From positions 1 through 64,000 of the forward strand of contig NZ_BNJI01000002.1 in the NCBI RefSeq assembly GCF_016587415.1: 64,000 bases of DNA, written 5' to 3'. Made by a program: the position numbers and the translations under genes. The DNA comes from Ktedonobacter sp. SOSP1-85. Its GTDB lineage: Bacteria; Chloroflexota; Ktedonobacteria; Ktedonobacterales; Ktedonobacteraceae. Positions within the stretch are counted from its first letter, which is position 1, and each line of letters begins with the position of its first letter. The notes below the pieces were generated by a model, which was not told the DNA's origin, did not search any database, and saw nothing but the letters and a program-made list of their open reading frames with translations. Below, in pieces: positions 8,240 to 16,586 of this stretch.

Positions 8240-8986
8240 TTAAAATTCTTCGCTTTCCTCTTCTCGTTCTGCAGGTGTGCCGCGCTCGCCCTGCCCGTTG
8301 CCCCACTCTGCTTGCTCGATTGAGGCCAGTCCACGCAGAACGAGCGAGCGGGTGAGGGACTGAGCCAGCGAGGAGTCTCGCTCTTCGTAAGCCTGGATCA
8401 GGCGAGCGTGATCTTTGAGTGAGCGTTCCATGCGCCCTGGATAGGACAGCGTGTGATGACGCAAGTGAAGCGTGCGCAGGCCAAGGGAACTGAGCATTTG
8501 TTGCAGATAGAGGTTGCCGCAGATTTCGGCTTCAGTGGCGCGAAATGAGAGATTGCTCCAGAAATAAGCATCCAGGTCATTGTTTTTGACCGCTTCTTCT
8601 AAGCGCGCCTGGTGCTCCCAGAGTGTGTGAATTGCTTCGTCTGAGGCCTGGGTGACGATGAGTTCCGCGACCAGGATGTAGAGATGCGCTCGCACCTGGT
8701 AGATTTCGCGCACTTCGCGTAGACTGATGGGCGTCACATAGGGCCGCCGGCGCGGCGGAATCGTTACCAGGCCCTCTTTTTCCAGGAGCATCAAGGCCTC
8801 GCGCACCGGTGTACGGCTGGTCTTAAATTGCCTGGAAAGCGCGACCGAGTTCAGGTCGTCACCTGGCCGCAGGCGCCCATCGATGATGGCGAGTCCGACC
8901 CACTCAGCGATTGAGCCGACCAGCGAATCGAGGTTTGCCGAACGTTCCAGTGCGTTGGCGAAGATGCTGTGCATTGAGACTTCCAC
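8240..8986 (-). CDS. GntR-family regulator with FCD effector domain
   Basis: The 248-residue protein has an N-terminal winged helix (DDLNSVALSRQFKTSRTPVREALMLLEKEGLV, about residues 43-75), followed by an all-helical FCD ligand domain typical of the FadR subgroup. FCD proteins bind small organic acids. It is divergent from aconitase (9223), with about 236 nt between them, so it probably controls aconitase and itself. The GTG start at 8986 follows GAGGGGG; an ATG at 8974 is an alternative. Confidence 0.88.
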   Translation of the reverse strand: MEVSMHSIFANALERSANLDSLVGSIAEWVGLAIIDGRLRPGDDLNSVALSRQFKTSRTPVREALMLLEKEGLVTIPPRRRPYVTPISLREVREIYQVRAHLYILVAELIVTQASDEAIHTLWEHQARLEEAVKNNDLDAYFWSNLSFRATEAEICGNLYLQQMLSSLGLRTLHLRHHTLSYPGRMERSLKDHARLIQAYEERDSSLAQSLTRSLVLRGLASIEQAEWGNGQGERGTPAEREEESEEF

Positions 8987-9049
8987 GACTATCCCCCTCT
9001 TTGTGTATTCTCTGAGAGAGAATTATATACTATTCTGCCCGGCTTTTAT

Positions 9050-9136
9050 AAGTGTCTACACTTTTCCTTAAAATCGGGTTGACTAGTGCTATTTTAGCAT
9101 GTTATTATTGATTTGCAAAACAAAGTGTCGACTCTT
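9050..9136. promoter_or_regulatory. Aconitase promoter and candidate GntR operators
   Basis: A sigma-70-like promoter for the plus strand reads TTGACT (9079-9084), 17 bp, TTATTA (9102-9107). Flanking it are AAGTGT-CT-ACACTT (9050-9063), a perfect 6-2-6 dyad, and a related imperfect copy, AAGTGT-CG-ACTCTT (9123-9136). Both positions suit binding by the divergent GntR/FCD regulator. The operator role is inferred. Confidence 0.5.
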
Positions 9137-9222
9137 CTTCGGATGACAATAAGTGGCAAAAATAAAAAGCTTCAGGAAGAGTTGGCTATAGCAAGAAGAC
9201 AGCGCTTATCAGGAGGAAACCT

Positions 9223-11892
9223 ATGCTTGCTTTGCGTGCCCATTTACCTGGCACTGATCTGGAGTATTATTCGCTCCCAGCTCTCCAGGATCAGGGTCTG
9301 GGAGATCCAGGCCGTCTGCCAATGACGGTGAAAATCTTGTTGGAAATGCAGTTGCGTGATGAACACGCGGCGCCTGAGACCATCAGAGGCCTTGCGCAGT
9401 GGACAGGAGAGCCGCCCTCGGAGAAGTTTGAAGTTCCTTTCAGGCCCGCTCGCGTGCTTTTACACGATTATACCGGCATACCGGCAGTGGTCGACCTGGC
9501 CGCAATGCGCGCAGCTATGGCGCGAGCTGGCAAAGATCCGCGCCGCGTCAATCCGTTTGTGCCGGCCCATTTAGTGATTGATCATAGCGTTCAGGTCAGC
9601 CAGTCTGGCTCTCAACGAGCATATCAGGCCAATAGCGAGCGCGAATATGAGCAGAACAGTGAGCGCTTTGCCCTTTTGCGCTGGGCTCAGCAAAACTTTG
9701 ACAATTTTGCGCTGGTGCCTCCTGGCATGGGTATCTGCCACCAGATTAACCTGGAACACTTGAGTCGCTGTGTTCAGGTCCAGTCGATAGGCGGACGCCA
9801 GGTTGTCATTCCTGACACCCTGGTTGGCACAGATTCCCATACGCCAATGGTCAATGGACTCGGCGTCCTGGGCTGGGGCGTGGGTGGTATTGAGGCGGAG
9901 GCGTGTATGCTGGGGCAGCCGATGTATCTACCGTTCCCAGTGGTTATCGGGGTACGTTTCTCCAACGCGCTGCCGCCTGGCACGACTGCTACCGACCTGG
10001 TGCTGACACTCACCCAGTTGCTGCGCAAGCACGGTGTTGTCAATACCTTCGTTGAGTTTTGTGGAGATGGACTCTCCAGTCTGAGTGTCGCGGACCGGGC
10101 CACACTCGCCAATATGTGCCCGGAGTATGGCGCGACCGCCGCCTTTTTCCCGGTTGATGCGCAAACGTTACGTTATTTGGAGACCAGCAATCGCGAGATC
10201 GAGCTTATTCAACTAGTTGAGCGCTATTGCAAAGAGCAGGGGCTCTTCCGCGTCGATGGCGCGCCACTGCCCATCTTCAGTGAACTGCTCGAACTCGATC
10301 TCGCGACGATCGAGCCGAGCCTGGCGGGGCCAAAGCGCCCTGAGGGTCGTGTGCCGCTCTCCGGAGTGCGGGAAAATTTCTCCGCCGCATTCCCTTCAAA
10401 GGAGCAAGAGACGCGCCCTGTTGACCTGGTTTCCGCTGTGCCCACACCAGCCCACTCGGACGAACAGTTGAGTGATGGCTCGGTCGTTATTGCGGCCCTG
10501 ACCAGTTGCACAAACACCTCAAATCCCTCTGTAATGATCGCCGCGGGCCTGCTGGCAAAGCGCGCTGTTGAGGTTGGCTTGCGCGTTCCTGCTCACGTCA
10601 AGACAAGCCTGGCTCCTGGTTCGCGCGTTGTCACCGAGTATCTGCGCGAGGCCGGACTGCTGAGCTATCTGGAAGCGCTCGGCTTCTATCTCGTCGGCTA
10701 TGGCTGCACCACCTGCATCGGGAACTCTGGTCCGCTGGTCAGCCCGGCGATAGAGGAGCAGGTTCAGCGCGAGCAACTCAATGTGGCCGCGGTGCTTTCG
10801 GGCAATCGCAACTTTGAGGCGCGAATCCACCCGTTAGTGAAGGCCGCCTATCTGGCCTCACCTCCACTGGTTGTCGCCTACGCCCTGGCTGGAACGGTGC
10901 GCAAGAATCTGACGAGTGAGCCGCTGGGCCACACGGACGCGGGCCAGCCAATTTTCCTCAGCGATCTCTGGCCCTCTTCAGAAGAGGTGGCGCATATTGT
11001 GCAGACTGCGCTGCGCAAAGATCAGTTCGCGCAAGAATATGGCCGGATCTACCAGGGAGATGAGCAATGGCAACAGGTACAGGCGCCTGCTGGCTCAACG
11101 TATGCCTGGGAGCCAAACTCAACCTATGTCCAGGAGCCGCCCTTTTTCGCAGATCTCACACCTGATCCGTCTCCATTACGTGATATCGAGGGCGCGCGCG
11201 TCCTGGTCGCACTCGGCAATGCCGTCACGACCGATCATATTACTCCCGCCGGAAGCATTGCCGCCGAGAGCCCGGCTGGTCATTTTTTACTTGAGCATGG
11301 CGTGCGCAAACCGGACTTTAACACCTATGGGACGCGGCGAGGCAACTATGAGATCGTGATGCGCAGCACCTGGGCGAATATTCGCCTACGCAACGAACTG
11401 GCTTCCGGCAAAGAGGGCAGTTGGACTACTCATCAGCCGAGCGGGGAGTTGATGACGATCTTTGATGCCGCCATGCGCTATCGGAAAGAGGGTGTACCGC
11501 TGATCGCTCTGGCTGGCAAGGAGTACGGAAACGGCTCTTCGCGCGATACTGCCGCGAAGGGACCATCTTTACTGGGGGTCAAAGCGGTCATTGCGGAGAG
11601 CTACGAGCGCATCCATCGCTCAAATCTGGTGAGCATGGGAATTCTGCCTTTGCAATATCAGCCGGGCGAGAACCGCCAGTCGCTGGGACTCACAGGGCAG
11701 GAAGAGTTTACGATTCGGGGCATCGCAGATGGTCTGGTACCGGGTCGGTTGCTCGAAGTAGAGGCCAGAGATGGTGAGCGCCTGCAACGCTTTACTGTGC
11801 TGGCTCGCGTGGACAACGCAGCCGAAATTGAGTACCTGCGCCATGGCGGTGTGCTCCACATGATCTTGCGCCAGTTGCTCGCGCAGGACTAA
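9223..11892 (+). CDS. acnA: Aconitate hydratase (AcnA type)
   Basis: The 889-residue length matches the AcnA/IRP family. It isomerises citrate and isocitrate through cis-aconitate in the TCA cycle, in the cytoplasm. The 4Fe-4S ligands are visible: C429 in TSCTNTS, and C495 and C498 in GCTTCIGNSG. Family motifs VGTDSHTPMVNGLGVLGWGVGGIEA-like (from residue 201) and YGNGSSRD near the end are intact. The start at 9223 follows AGGAGG. It is monocistronic, with a strong terminator-like inverted repeat downstream, and is likely controlled by the divergent GntR/FCD protein. A role with methylaconitate or another tricarboxylate cannot be excluded. Confidence 0.93.
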   Translation: MLALRAHLPGTDLEYYSLPALQDQGLGDPGRLPMTVKILLEMQLRDEHAAPETIRGLAQWTGEPPSEKFEVPFRPARVLLHDYTGIPAVVDLAAMRAAMARAGKDPRRVNPFVPAHLVIDHSVQVSQSGSQRAYQANSEREYEQNSERFALLRWAQQNFDNFALVPPGMGICHQINLEHLSRCVQVQSIGGRQVVIPDTLVGTDSHTPMVNGLGVLGWGVGGIEAEACMLGQPMYLPFPVVIGVRFSNALPPGTTATDLVLTLTQLLRKHGVVNTFVEFCGDGLSSLSVADRATLANMCPEYGATAAFFPVDAQTLRYLETSNREIELIQLVERYCKEQGLFRVDGAPLPIFSELLELDLATIEPSLAGPKRPEGRVPLSGVRENFSAAFPSKEQETRPVDLVSAVPTPAHSDEQLSDGSVVIAALTSCTNTSNPSVMIAAGLLAKRAVEVGLRVPAHVKTSLAPGSRVVTEYLREAGLLSYLEALGFYLVGYGCTTCIGNSGPLVSPAIEEQVQREQLNVAAVLSGNRNFEARIHPLVKAAYLASPPLVVAYALAGTVRKNLTSEPLGHTDAGQPIFLSDLWPSSEEVAHIVQTALRKDQFAQEYGRIYQGDEQWQQVQAPAGSTYAWEPNSTYVQEPPFFADLTPDPSPLRDIEGARVLVALGNAVTTDHITPAGSIAAESPAGHFLLEHGVRKPDFNTYGTRRGNYEIVMRSTWANIRLRNELASGKEGSWTTHQPSGELMTIFDAAMRYRKEGVPLIALAGKEYGNGSSRDTAAKGPSLLGVKAVIAESYERIHRSNLVSMGILPLQYQPGENRQSLGLTGQEEFTIRGIADGLVPGRLLEVEARDGERLQRFTVLARVDNAAEIEYLRHGGVLHMILRQLLAQD

Positions 11893-11897
11893 TGATC

Positions 11898-11954
11898 TTT
11901 TAATAATTAACCTGAGAACAGAGACACTCAACATTCTCTGATTAATTATTAAAA
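11898..11954. terminator. Inverted repeat after acnA
   Basis: TTTTAATAATTAA (11898-11910) and TTAATTATTAAAA (11942-11954) are perfect complements. An inner CAGAGA/TCTCTG pair extends the stem. It starts 6 nt after the acnA stop. Confidence 0.65.
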
Positions 11955-11990
11955 CTGCATAAGTAGTGTGCAGATGCATTGAGCGAGGCA

Positions 11991-12073
11991 CGACGCTACT
12001 AAAGTACGCGTCTACATATCAAGGACGAGATGCTCCGTACCTGGATATGTAGACGCGTACTTTAGTAGCGTCG
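11991..12073. repeat. Palindromic mini-element with CGACGCTRCTAAA ends, copy A
   Basis: Arms 11991-12020 and 12044-12073 are perfect 30-bp reverse complements with a 23-nt loop. The outer 13 bases (CGACGCTACTAAA) match the ends of the element at 56835-57003 with one difference, so both belong to one family. It lies between acnA and the MmyB-type gene. Confidence 0.75.
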
Positions 12074-12195
12074 GTCGGAGCACAAGATCAACCTTTCTGC
12101 ATACCGCTGTAAGTTATGAGAAACCCGGCTGAACAATATGTTCAGTCGGAAGCAACAACGCGTGTGCCATTTCAAGCACATAGCCCATCCAAGCA

Positions 12196-13059
12196 TTACG
12201 ATATCATAAGATGATATTGGTCCTCTTCGGTCATTAACGCGCTCAGTTTTGCCGCAGTGTCTTCCTGAGCCAGTGGAGTATAGATAATCATCTGCAAGTC
12301 AGGCTGTTCAGGCATAGGGAAAACTGTGGGATGCAAGGCAAGACGGCCAACGAGCGGATGATTAATTTCGTAGAGGCTGCCACAGTCCAGCACAATCTCA
12401 TGCTCAGGCCACCAGGCGCGAAACTCTGGACTGGCTTGCTGCAACTCCGCAATCAACTCGCTCAACCATTGATCATCGGGGTATTGGTCATACCTGGCAT
12501 GCAAGGCGGCGAGGCAGCGCCACGCCGCCCTTTCCCAATGAACCTCAAAAATTCGTGACGATGGATGCATGAAATGAAACCAGGGGGCATTGCGCTCTCG
12601 GTCAGTTCGACTGGGATAATCCCCAAAGACCCGATTGGCACTTTCATTCCATCCGACGACATTTAAACGTGGATCGAAGAGCCTGGCCGGGTACATGAAG
12701 CCATCAAGAATGGTTTGTGCGGCGGCATTGGGCGCATACTTTTGATCCTTCTGTTCACCCAGGAATGGGCCTGGACCTTGCGCCAGGAGAAACAAATGGC
12801 GGCGCTCCTCCTCATTGAGTTGCAAAATGGATGCGAGACGTTCCAGCACCTGATCGGAAACCTGAATATTCCGACCTTGCTCAAGCCAGGTATACCAGGA
12901 AACACCCACGCCAACCAGTTGAGCAAGCTCTTCTCGTCTGAGGCCAGGCGTTCGTCTCCTCTGAAATGCTGGGAAATCAAACTGTTCTGGATGCAGACGA
13001 GCACGACGGCTTTGTAAAAAATCGGCCAGTCCCGCACGACTCTTGATTCTTTCTCTCAT
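12196..13059 (-). CDS. XRE regulator with MmyB-like ligand-binding domain
   Basis: The 287-residue form from the ATG at 13059 is chosen because GAGGAACC lies just upstream. An ATG at 13113 adds 18 residues and is possible. The N-terminal HTH (RRTPGLRREELAQLVGVGVSWYTWLEQGR) is followed by the PAS-like MmyB domain (ARLFDPRLNVVGWNESA, then DPRLN and WFHFMHP). Such proteins often regulate an adjacent oxidoreductase or methyltransferase in actinobacteria and Chloroflexota. Here the divergent neighbour at 13335 is a quinone oxidoreductase, with about 275 nt of shared promoter space. Confidence 0.87.
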   Translation of the reverse strand: MRERIKSRAGLADFLQSRRARLHPEQFDFPAFQRRRTPGLRREELAQLVGVGVSWYTWLEQGRNIQVSDQVLERLASILQLNEEERRHLFLLAQGPGPFLGEQKDQKYAPNAAAQTILDGFMYPARLFDPRLNVVGWNESANRVFGDYPSRTDRERNAPWFHFMHPSSRIFEVHWERAAWRCLAALHARYDQYPDDQWLSELIAELQQASPEFRAWWPEHEIVLDCGSLYEINHPLVGRLALHPTVFPMPEQPDLQMIIYTPLAQEDTAAKLSALMTEEDQYHLMIS

Positions 13060-13334
13060 AGGTTCCTCATGACCTCTCTGCACGTTCTCCGGAGGCTGTG
13101 TCTTTCTAGACATATGATACAACACACTCCTGGTTAATGCAGAGGAAGCGTTCCATACTATCGCCAGACAGACAAAGTGATTGTTCTGACACGCGCTACA
13201 AACGATGTTCGGGTCTGAGACGCGCCACGACTTCAGGCCAGGAATGATCCTGATGCCTGTCTGATGTTCCGTTTTCGCTGATAGAATAACACGAATATAG
13301 GAACACGTTGAAATTGGATGGAAAGAAGAAAGAA

Positions 13335-14330
13335 ATGAAGCTGGTACGATATTACACCTCTGGAGCACCAGAAGTCTTACAAGTCGAGAATGCGGCTATT
13401 CCTCAGCCTGAGGCCGGTCAGGTCCTGGTCAAAGTCGAAGCCATTGATATTGGGTACGTTGATACGCAGATACGCAACGTGGACTCGCCGTGGGGAACAC
13501 CCACGTTCCCGGTGGCACCAGGCGACTATGTGTACGGCACGGTGGCCCAGGTGGGGCCAGAGGTGGGCGAGGTTCAGGTGGGAGAGCGTATCCTCGGTTT
13601 TGCTCCAGTGGGAGCTTATGCCGAATACGCGCTGGTGCCTCTCGCGCTCCGTTTTCAGCCCTTGCCAGAGGCTTCGCTCTCGCCAGAGGAGCTGGTGACC
13701 CTCCCCGTTGCGGGCGAGACGGCGTATCATCTTCTGGCGACCTCGGCGCAGTTGCGCCCTGGTGAACGGGTGCTGATTCACGCAGCTGCCGGAGGCATTG
13801 GACATTTTGCGGTGCAATTGGCGCGCGCAATGGGGGCAGGGCAGATCATCGCCACCGCCAGTTCCGCGACTAAACTCGACGTGGCGCAGACCCTGGGAGC
13901 TGACACGCTGATCAACTACACCGAGCCGGGTTGGGCCGAGCAGGTTATGCAGGCAACCGGAGGGAAAGGCGTTGATGTCATCCTTGATGTCGTGGGCGGT
14001 CAGATCCTGCTTGAAAGCCTTCCACTCCTAGCTCCATTTGGCCGTCTCATTGTCTCCGGTGCAGCTAGTGGGCGCATTCCCGCCTTGCCATCGGAGAGCG
14101 TCTCCCAGCTCATGATGGGGATGAAACGGATCGAAGGTTTTTCGTCCTTCACCCTCATGCAGCAGCATCCTGATCTCATTGCACAGGGGAGGCAGGCCTT
14201 TAGACGCTACGTCGAGCAAGGAAACGTTCGTCCACGTATCATGCGCACCTTCGCGCTTGAAGAAGTTGCGGAAGCGCACCGCTTGCTGGAGTCGCGGGCC
14301 TCGTATGGCAAAATCGTGCTTCGTCCCTAA
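13335..14330 (+). CDS. Zinc-independent NADPH:quinone oxidoreductase (MDR superfamily)
   Basis: The 331-residue protein is a medium-chain reductase of the quinone-oxidoreductase branch. The N-terminal GroES-like domain is followed by the Rossmann signature GERVLIHAAAGGIGHFAVQLA and the variant QIIATASSATK that binds NADPH. The structural-zinc cysteines of alcohol dehydrogenases are absent. It reduces quinones or enones in the cytoplasm. The ATG at 13335 fits the family start better than 13308, which adds a lysine-rich stretch. It is likely controlled by the divergent MmyB-type regulator. A hairpin terminator follows. Confidence 0.88.
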   Translation: MKLVRYYTSGAPEVLQVENAAIPQPEAGQVLVKVEAIDIGYVDTQIRNVDSPWGTPTFPVAPGDYVYGTVAQVGPEVGEVQVGERILGFAPVGAYAEYALVPLALRFQPLPEASLSPEELVTLPVAGETAYHLLATSAQLRPGERVLIHAAAGGIGHFAVQLARAMGAGQIIATASSATKLDVAQTLGADTLINYTEPGWAEQVMQATGGKGVDVILDVVGGQILLESLPLLAPFGRLIVSGAASGRIPALPSESVSQLMMGMKRIEGFSSFTLMQQHPDLIAQGRQAFRRYVEQGNVRPRIMRTFALEEVAEAHRLLESRASYGKIVLRP

Positions 14331-14350
14331 ACTAGCGTATGGCATATGGA

Positions 14351-14379
14351 GCGCAGGGATCTTCTCTTTTTCCCTGCGC
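14351..14379. terminator. Hairpin terminator after the quinone oxidoreductase
   Basis: GCGCAGGGA (14351-14359) and TCCCTGCGC (14371-14379) form a 9-bp perfect stem 21 nt after the stop. No clear T run follows. Confidence 0.6.
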
Positions 14380-14591
14380 CTCTGCTCAGGAAAATGAATA
14401 TCCGTTTTTACATGTGTATCGTGTCGGGCGCGACAGAAGGAAACCCCTCTTTCCTCTCCATGCCTCAAGACAGGGGTATCCAGAGGTGCAGGTCTGATGT
14501 ATAATCGCATGAAGTCACTGACGCCTATATGATGAGTGAGTAGAACATGTACCCGGCATCATTTTTTCGTGGGTAGAAAAGGAGGCAAGGA

Positions 14592-15473
14592 GTGGAGCAG
14601 GTTCCTTTAGAAGGCGACAGACACGGCACTGTTTTCGATGTTCCGCCTGAACATATTGTGCAGTCGAGCAGCGGAAAGGGCTGGAATGGGCTTGATATTG
14701 CGGAGGTCATCCACCCACTCGATGATTTTGCCTTGCCTGCTCTTCCTCGCCATATCCTTATCCTCAATCTCAGTGCTCCTTCTACTATTCAAGAACGGCT
14801 CGCTGGACGTCAAGGACAACTTGGAACCGGCAACCTGGTCATTTTGCCTGCGGGAGCGCCGACCAACTGGCACCTGGAACGCGAGGGAGAGGTACGCCAC
14901 CTGCATCTGTATCTCTCACCCACCTTCATCCAGGAGATCGCCGCCTCGGCAGACATTTATCCTGATACGGTTGAGTTCATTGGTACCCTCGGCATTTTCG
15001 ATCCACAGATCGAGTCCATCGCGCTCTCGTTGTTCTCGGAGCTTCGCTCAGATGGTCTGGGTGGGAAGCTCTATGTAGAGTCATTAGCGAACATTCTGGG
15101 CATCCACCTGCTCAGACAACACTCGTCAGTAAAGCAGCCCTCCCTCCCAAGATCCGTTGGTCTTGACAAGGTGACGCTCAGACGCGTCAGCATGTACATT
15201 GAAGAACATCTCGCCGAGGGTCTCTCGCTTTCAGAAATCGCGGCTGTCGCGTCTCTCAGCCCCTACCACTTCACGCGTCTCTTCAAAGCGTCAACCGGCT
15301 TTTCTCCTCATCAGTATGTCATCCAGCGTCGAATTGAGCGAGCCAAACTGTTACTCTCCACAACTAACTGGTCCCTCACCACCGTTGCGCACGCAGTAGG
15401 ATTTGCGAATGAAAGCCACCTGGCGCTACACTTCAAGCGTCTCACTGGAATCATCCCCAGTTCTTATCGTTAA
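14592..15473 (+). CDS. AraC-family transcriptional regulator
   Basis: The 293-residue protein starts at a GTG preceded by AAGGAGGCAAGGA. The N-terminal cupin-like sensor domain covers about residues 1-170. The C-terminal double HTH begins near residue 195 (RRVSMYIEEHLAEGLSLSEIAAVASLSPYHFTRLFK, then SLTTVAHAVGFANESHLALHFKRLTG). The last codons and the region after the stop are repeated at 18542-18729, just before an MFS exporter. A related AraC gene therefore probably once stood there, and this one may regulate an exporter or reductase nearby. Confidence 0.88.
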   Translation: MEQVPLEGDRHGTVFDVPPEHIVQSSSGKGWNGLDIAEVIHPLDDFALPALPRHILILNLSAPSTIQERLAGRQGQLGTGNLVILPAGAPTNWHLEREGEVRHLHLYLSPTFIQEIAASADIYPDTVEFIGTLGIFDPQIESIALSLFSELRSDGLGGKLYVESLANILGIHLLRQHSSVKQPSLPRSVGLDKVTLRRVSMYIEEHLAEGLSLSEIAAVASLSPYHFTRLFKASTGFSPHQYVIQRRIERAKLLLSTTNWSLTTVAHAVGFANESHLALHFKRLTGIIPSSYR

Positions 15474-15554
15474 CCGCGCAAGAATATGGGCTCATCTCTC
15501 GTTGCTTCGTGTTGGAGTAAGGAGAGAACAGTTCCTTAAAGAGTGCCGCCTGTT
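15415..15554 (+). repeat. araC 3'-end duplication, copy A
   Basis: This copy contains the last ~19 codons of the AraC gene plus about 80 nt of downstream DNA. It aligns with 18542-18729. Shared blocks include CAAGCGTCTCACTGGA, TTAACCGCGCAAGAATATG and AGTAAGGAGAGAACA. The other copy has two short extra stretches. Confidence 0.75.
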
Positions 15555-15629
15555 AACTGTTAAATAGAAGGAAAGGCAAGAGGTAATGGGGGCTGAATGC
15601 AAGAAAGAAGATAAAGCAATTTATACTAA

Positions 15630-15658
15630 TTGACATACAATGATTTGCATGTTACAAT
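15630..15658 (+). promoter_or_regulatory. Consensus sigma-70 promoter with no gene behind it
   Basis: TTGACA (15630-15635), a 17-bp spacer and TACAAT (15653-15658) predict a plus-strand start near 15665. No plausible protein follows. The hexamers and spacer are the same as those in front of the tnpB gene at 54654, so the promoter may come from a tnpB-type element. Confidence 0.6.
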
Positions 15659-15664
15659 ACGGGC

Positions 15665-16052
15665 ACCTGTTGCTACGATTTTCTCATCACTTCAGGTCCT
15701 AGAGATGAATTTCTCAACCTAAAGTGAATGCAGCGCTTCTTACCGGTCCCGAGAGAAATCTCAATCCGGAACGAATGCAGCGCTTCTTTTAGGTTGTCCT
15801 GGAGCGATTGACAGAATTTCAAAGCGACTCCCGCCTCGAGCCTTCGGAAGGAGGTGTAGACACGATGAGTCTGGTCCGTGAGGCGGTGCTGGCGATTTTC
15901 ACCAGGTGCCGCGAGTGCAAGAGGGGCAACCACTGCCGCCTCTGCTGGTGCTGCCGTCGCTAGCACGCGACCTCCCAGCCAGGTAACATCGATCTAGAGG
16001 AAGGAGTTCTCAAGAATGAGTGCGTGACCACACATGGTCACGCACTCATTCT
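15665..16052 (+). ncRNA. Candidate structured RNA (~390 nt), unknown family
   Basis: The region follows a consensus promoter and is dense in complementary segments. AACCTAAA (15716-15723) pairs with TTTAGGTT (15788-15795), CCGCCTC with GAGGCGG (about 15830-15886), and AGAGG-GGCA with TGCC-CCTCT (about 15920-15942); CCTTCGGAAGG (15841-15851) is a tight hairpin. A ~48-nt unit occurs twice in tandem from 15696, each ending GAATGCAGCGCTTCTT. The region closes with a perfect 18-bp hairpin (16013-16030 / 16035-16052), but no T run follows. It does not match RNase P, tmRNA, SRP or 6S RNA as I know them. A decayed IS605 element with its guide-RNA scaffold is an alternative. Confidence 0.4.
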
Positions 16053-16586
16053 CATTCTAGCCCCATCCGCTTTCTTAACGAGCTAGGATACGCACGAAAA
16101 TATACAGTAAGAGCGGGGCCCCAGACCGCGACCAACCCAAGCAACCGATGCGATCCAGGAGGATCGCCGAACTCCATCCCCGTAGCACGCGAGAGCACGA
16201 AAGCAGCGCGGCTCCTGGCTGCTACCGATAGGGGTAGGAATGCTCTGTGCATTGCTCCTCGCCATAGGCAGGCAATTCCTGATGGAGTGGGAATGACGAT
16301 CAAGGATGACATACAATACGGGCGGGCACGCACAACCAAGGTCGATCACTTCATCGTGCATGAACGGGATACATCGATTCTCACGCGCTTCACGGCGATC
16401 AATCTCAAAGAGCAAGTGTCTATCTTTAAGGTGCGGGGGTGGCAAGAATTTGTGCAAAACATCAAAGAGGTGAGGAGTAGCTTTTAGCTGACTGTGTGCT
16501 TGCCATGCTCGTGCGCTCATCATTTGCAAAATTCTTGTCGCACCCTTTTCATCCATCAAAGACGGTGAAATTGCCTCAACCTATTT
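16053..16586. other. Intergenic stretch without a supported gene
   Basis: Overlapping open frames exist on both strands (16083-16559 minus, 16020-16487 plus). Neither shows family motifs, a ribosome site or natural composition. Nothing else was recognised. Confidence 0.5.

Noticed and set aside
15696..15792. Possible CRISPR array
   Set aside because: Only two diverged units are present, directly adjacent with no spacer between repeats, and no cas gene is near.
16083..16559. 158-residue open frame on the minus strand and 155-residue frame on the plus strand
   Set aside because: They overlap each other, lack ribosome sites and show no natural protein pattern.
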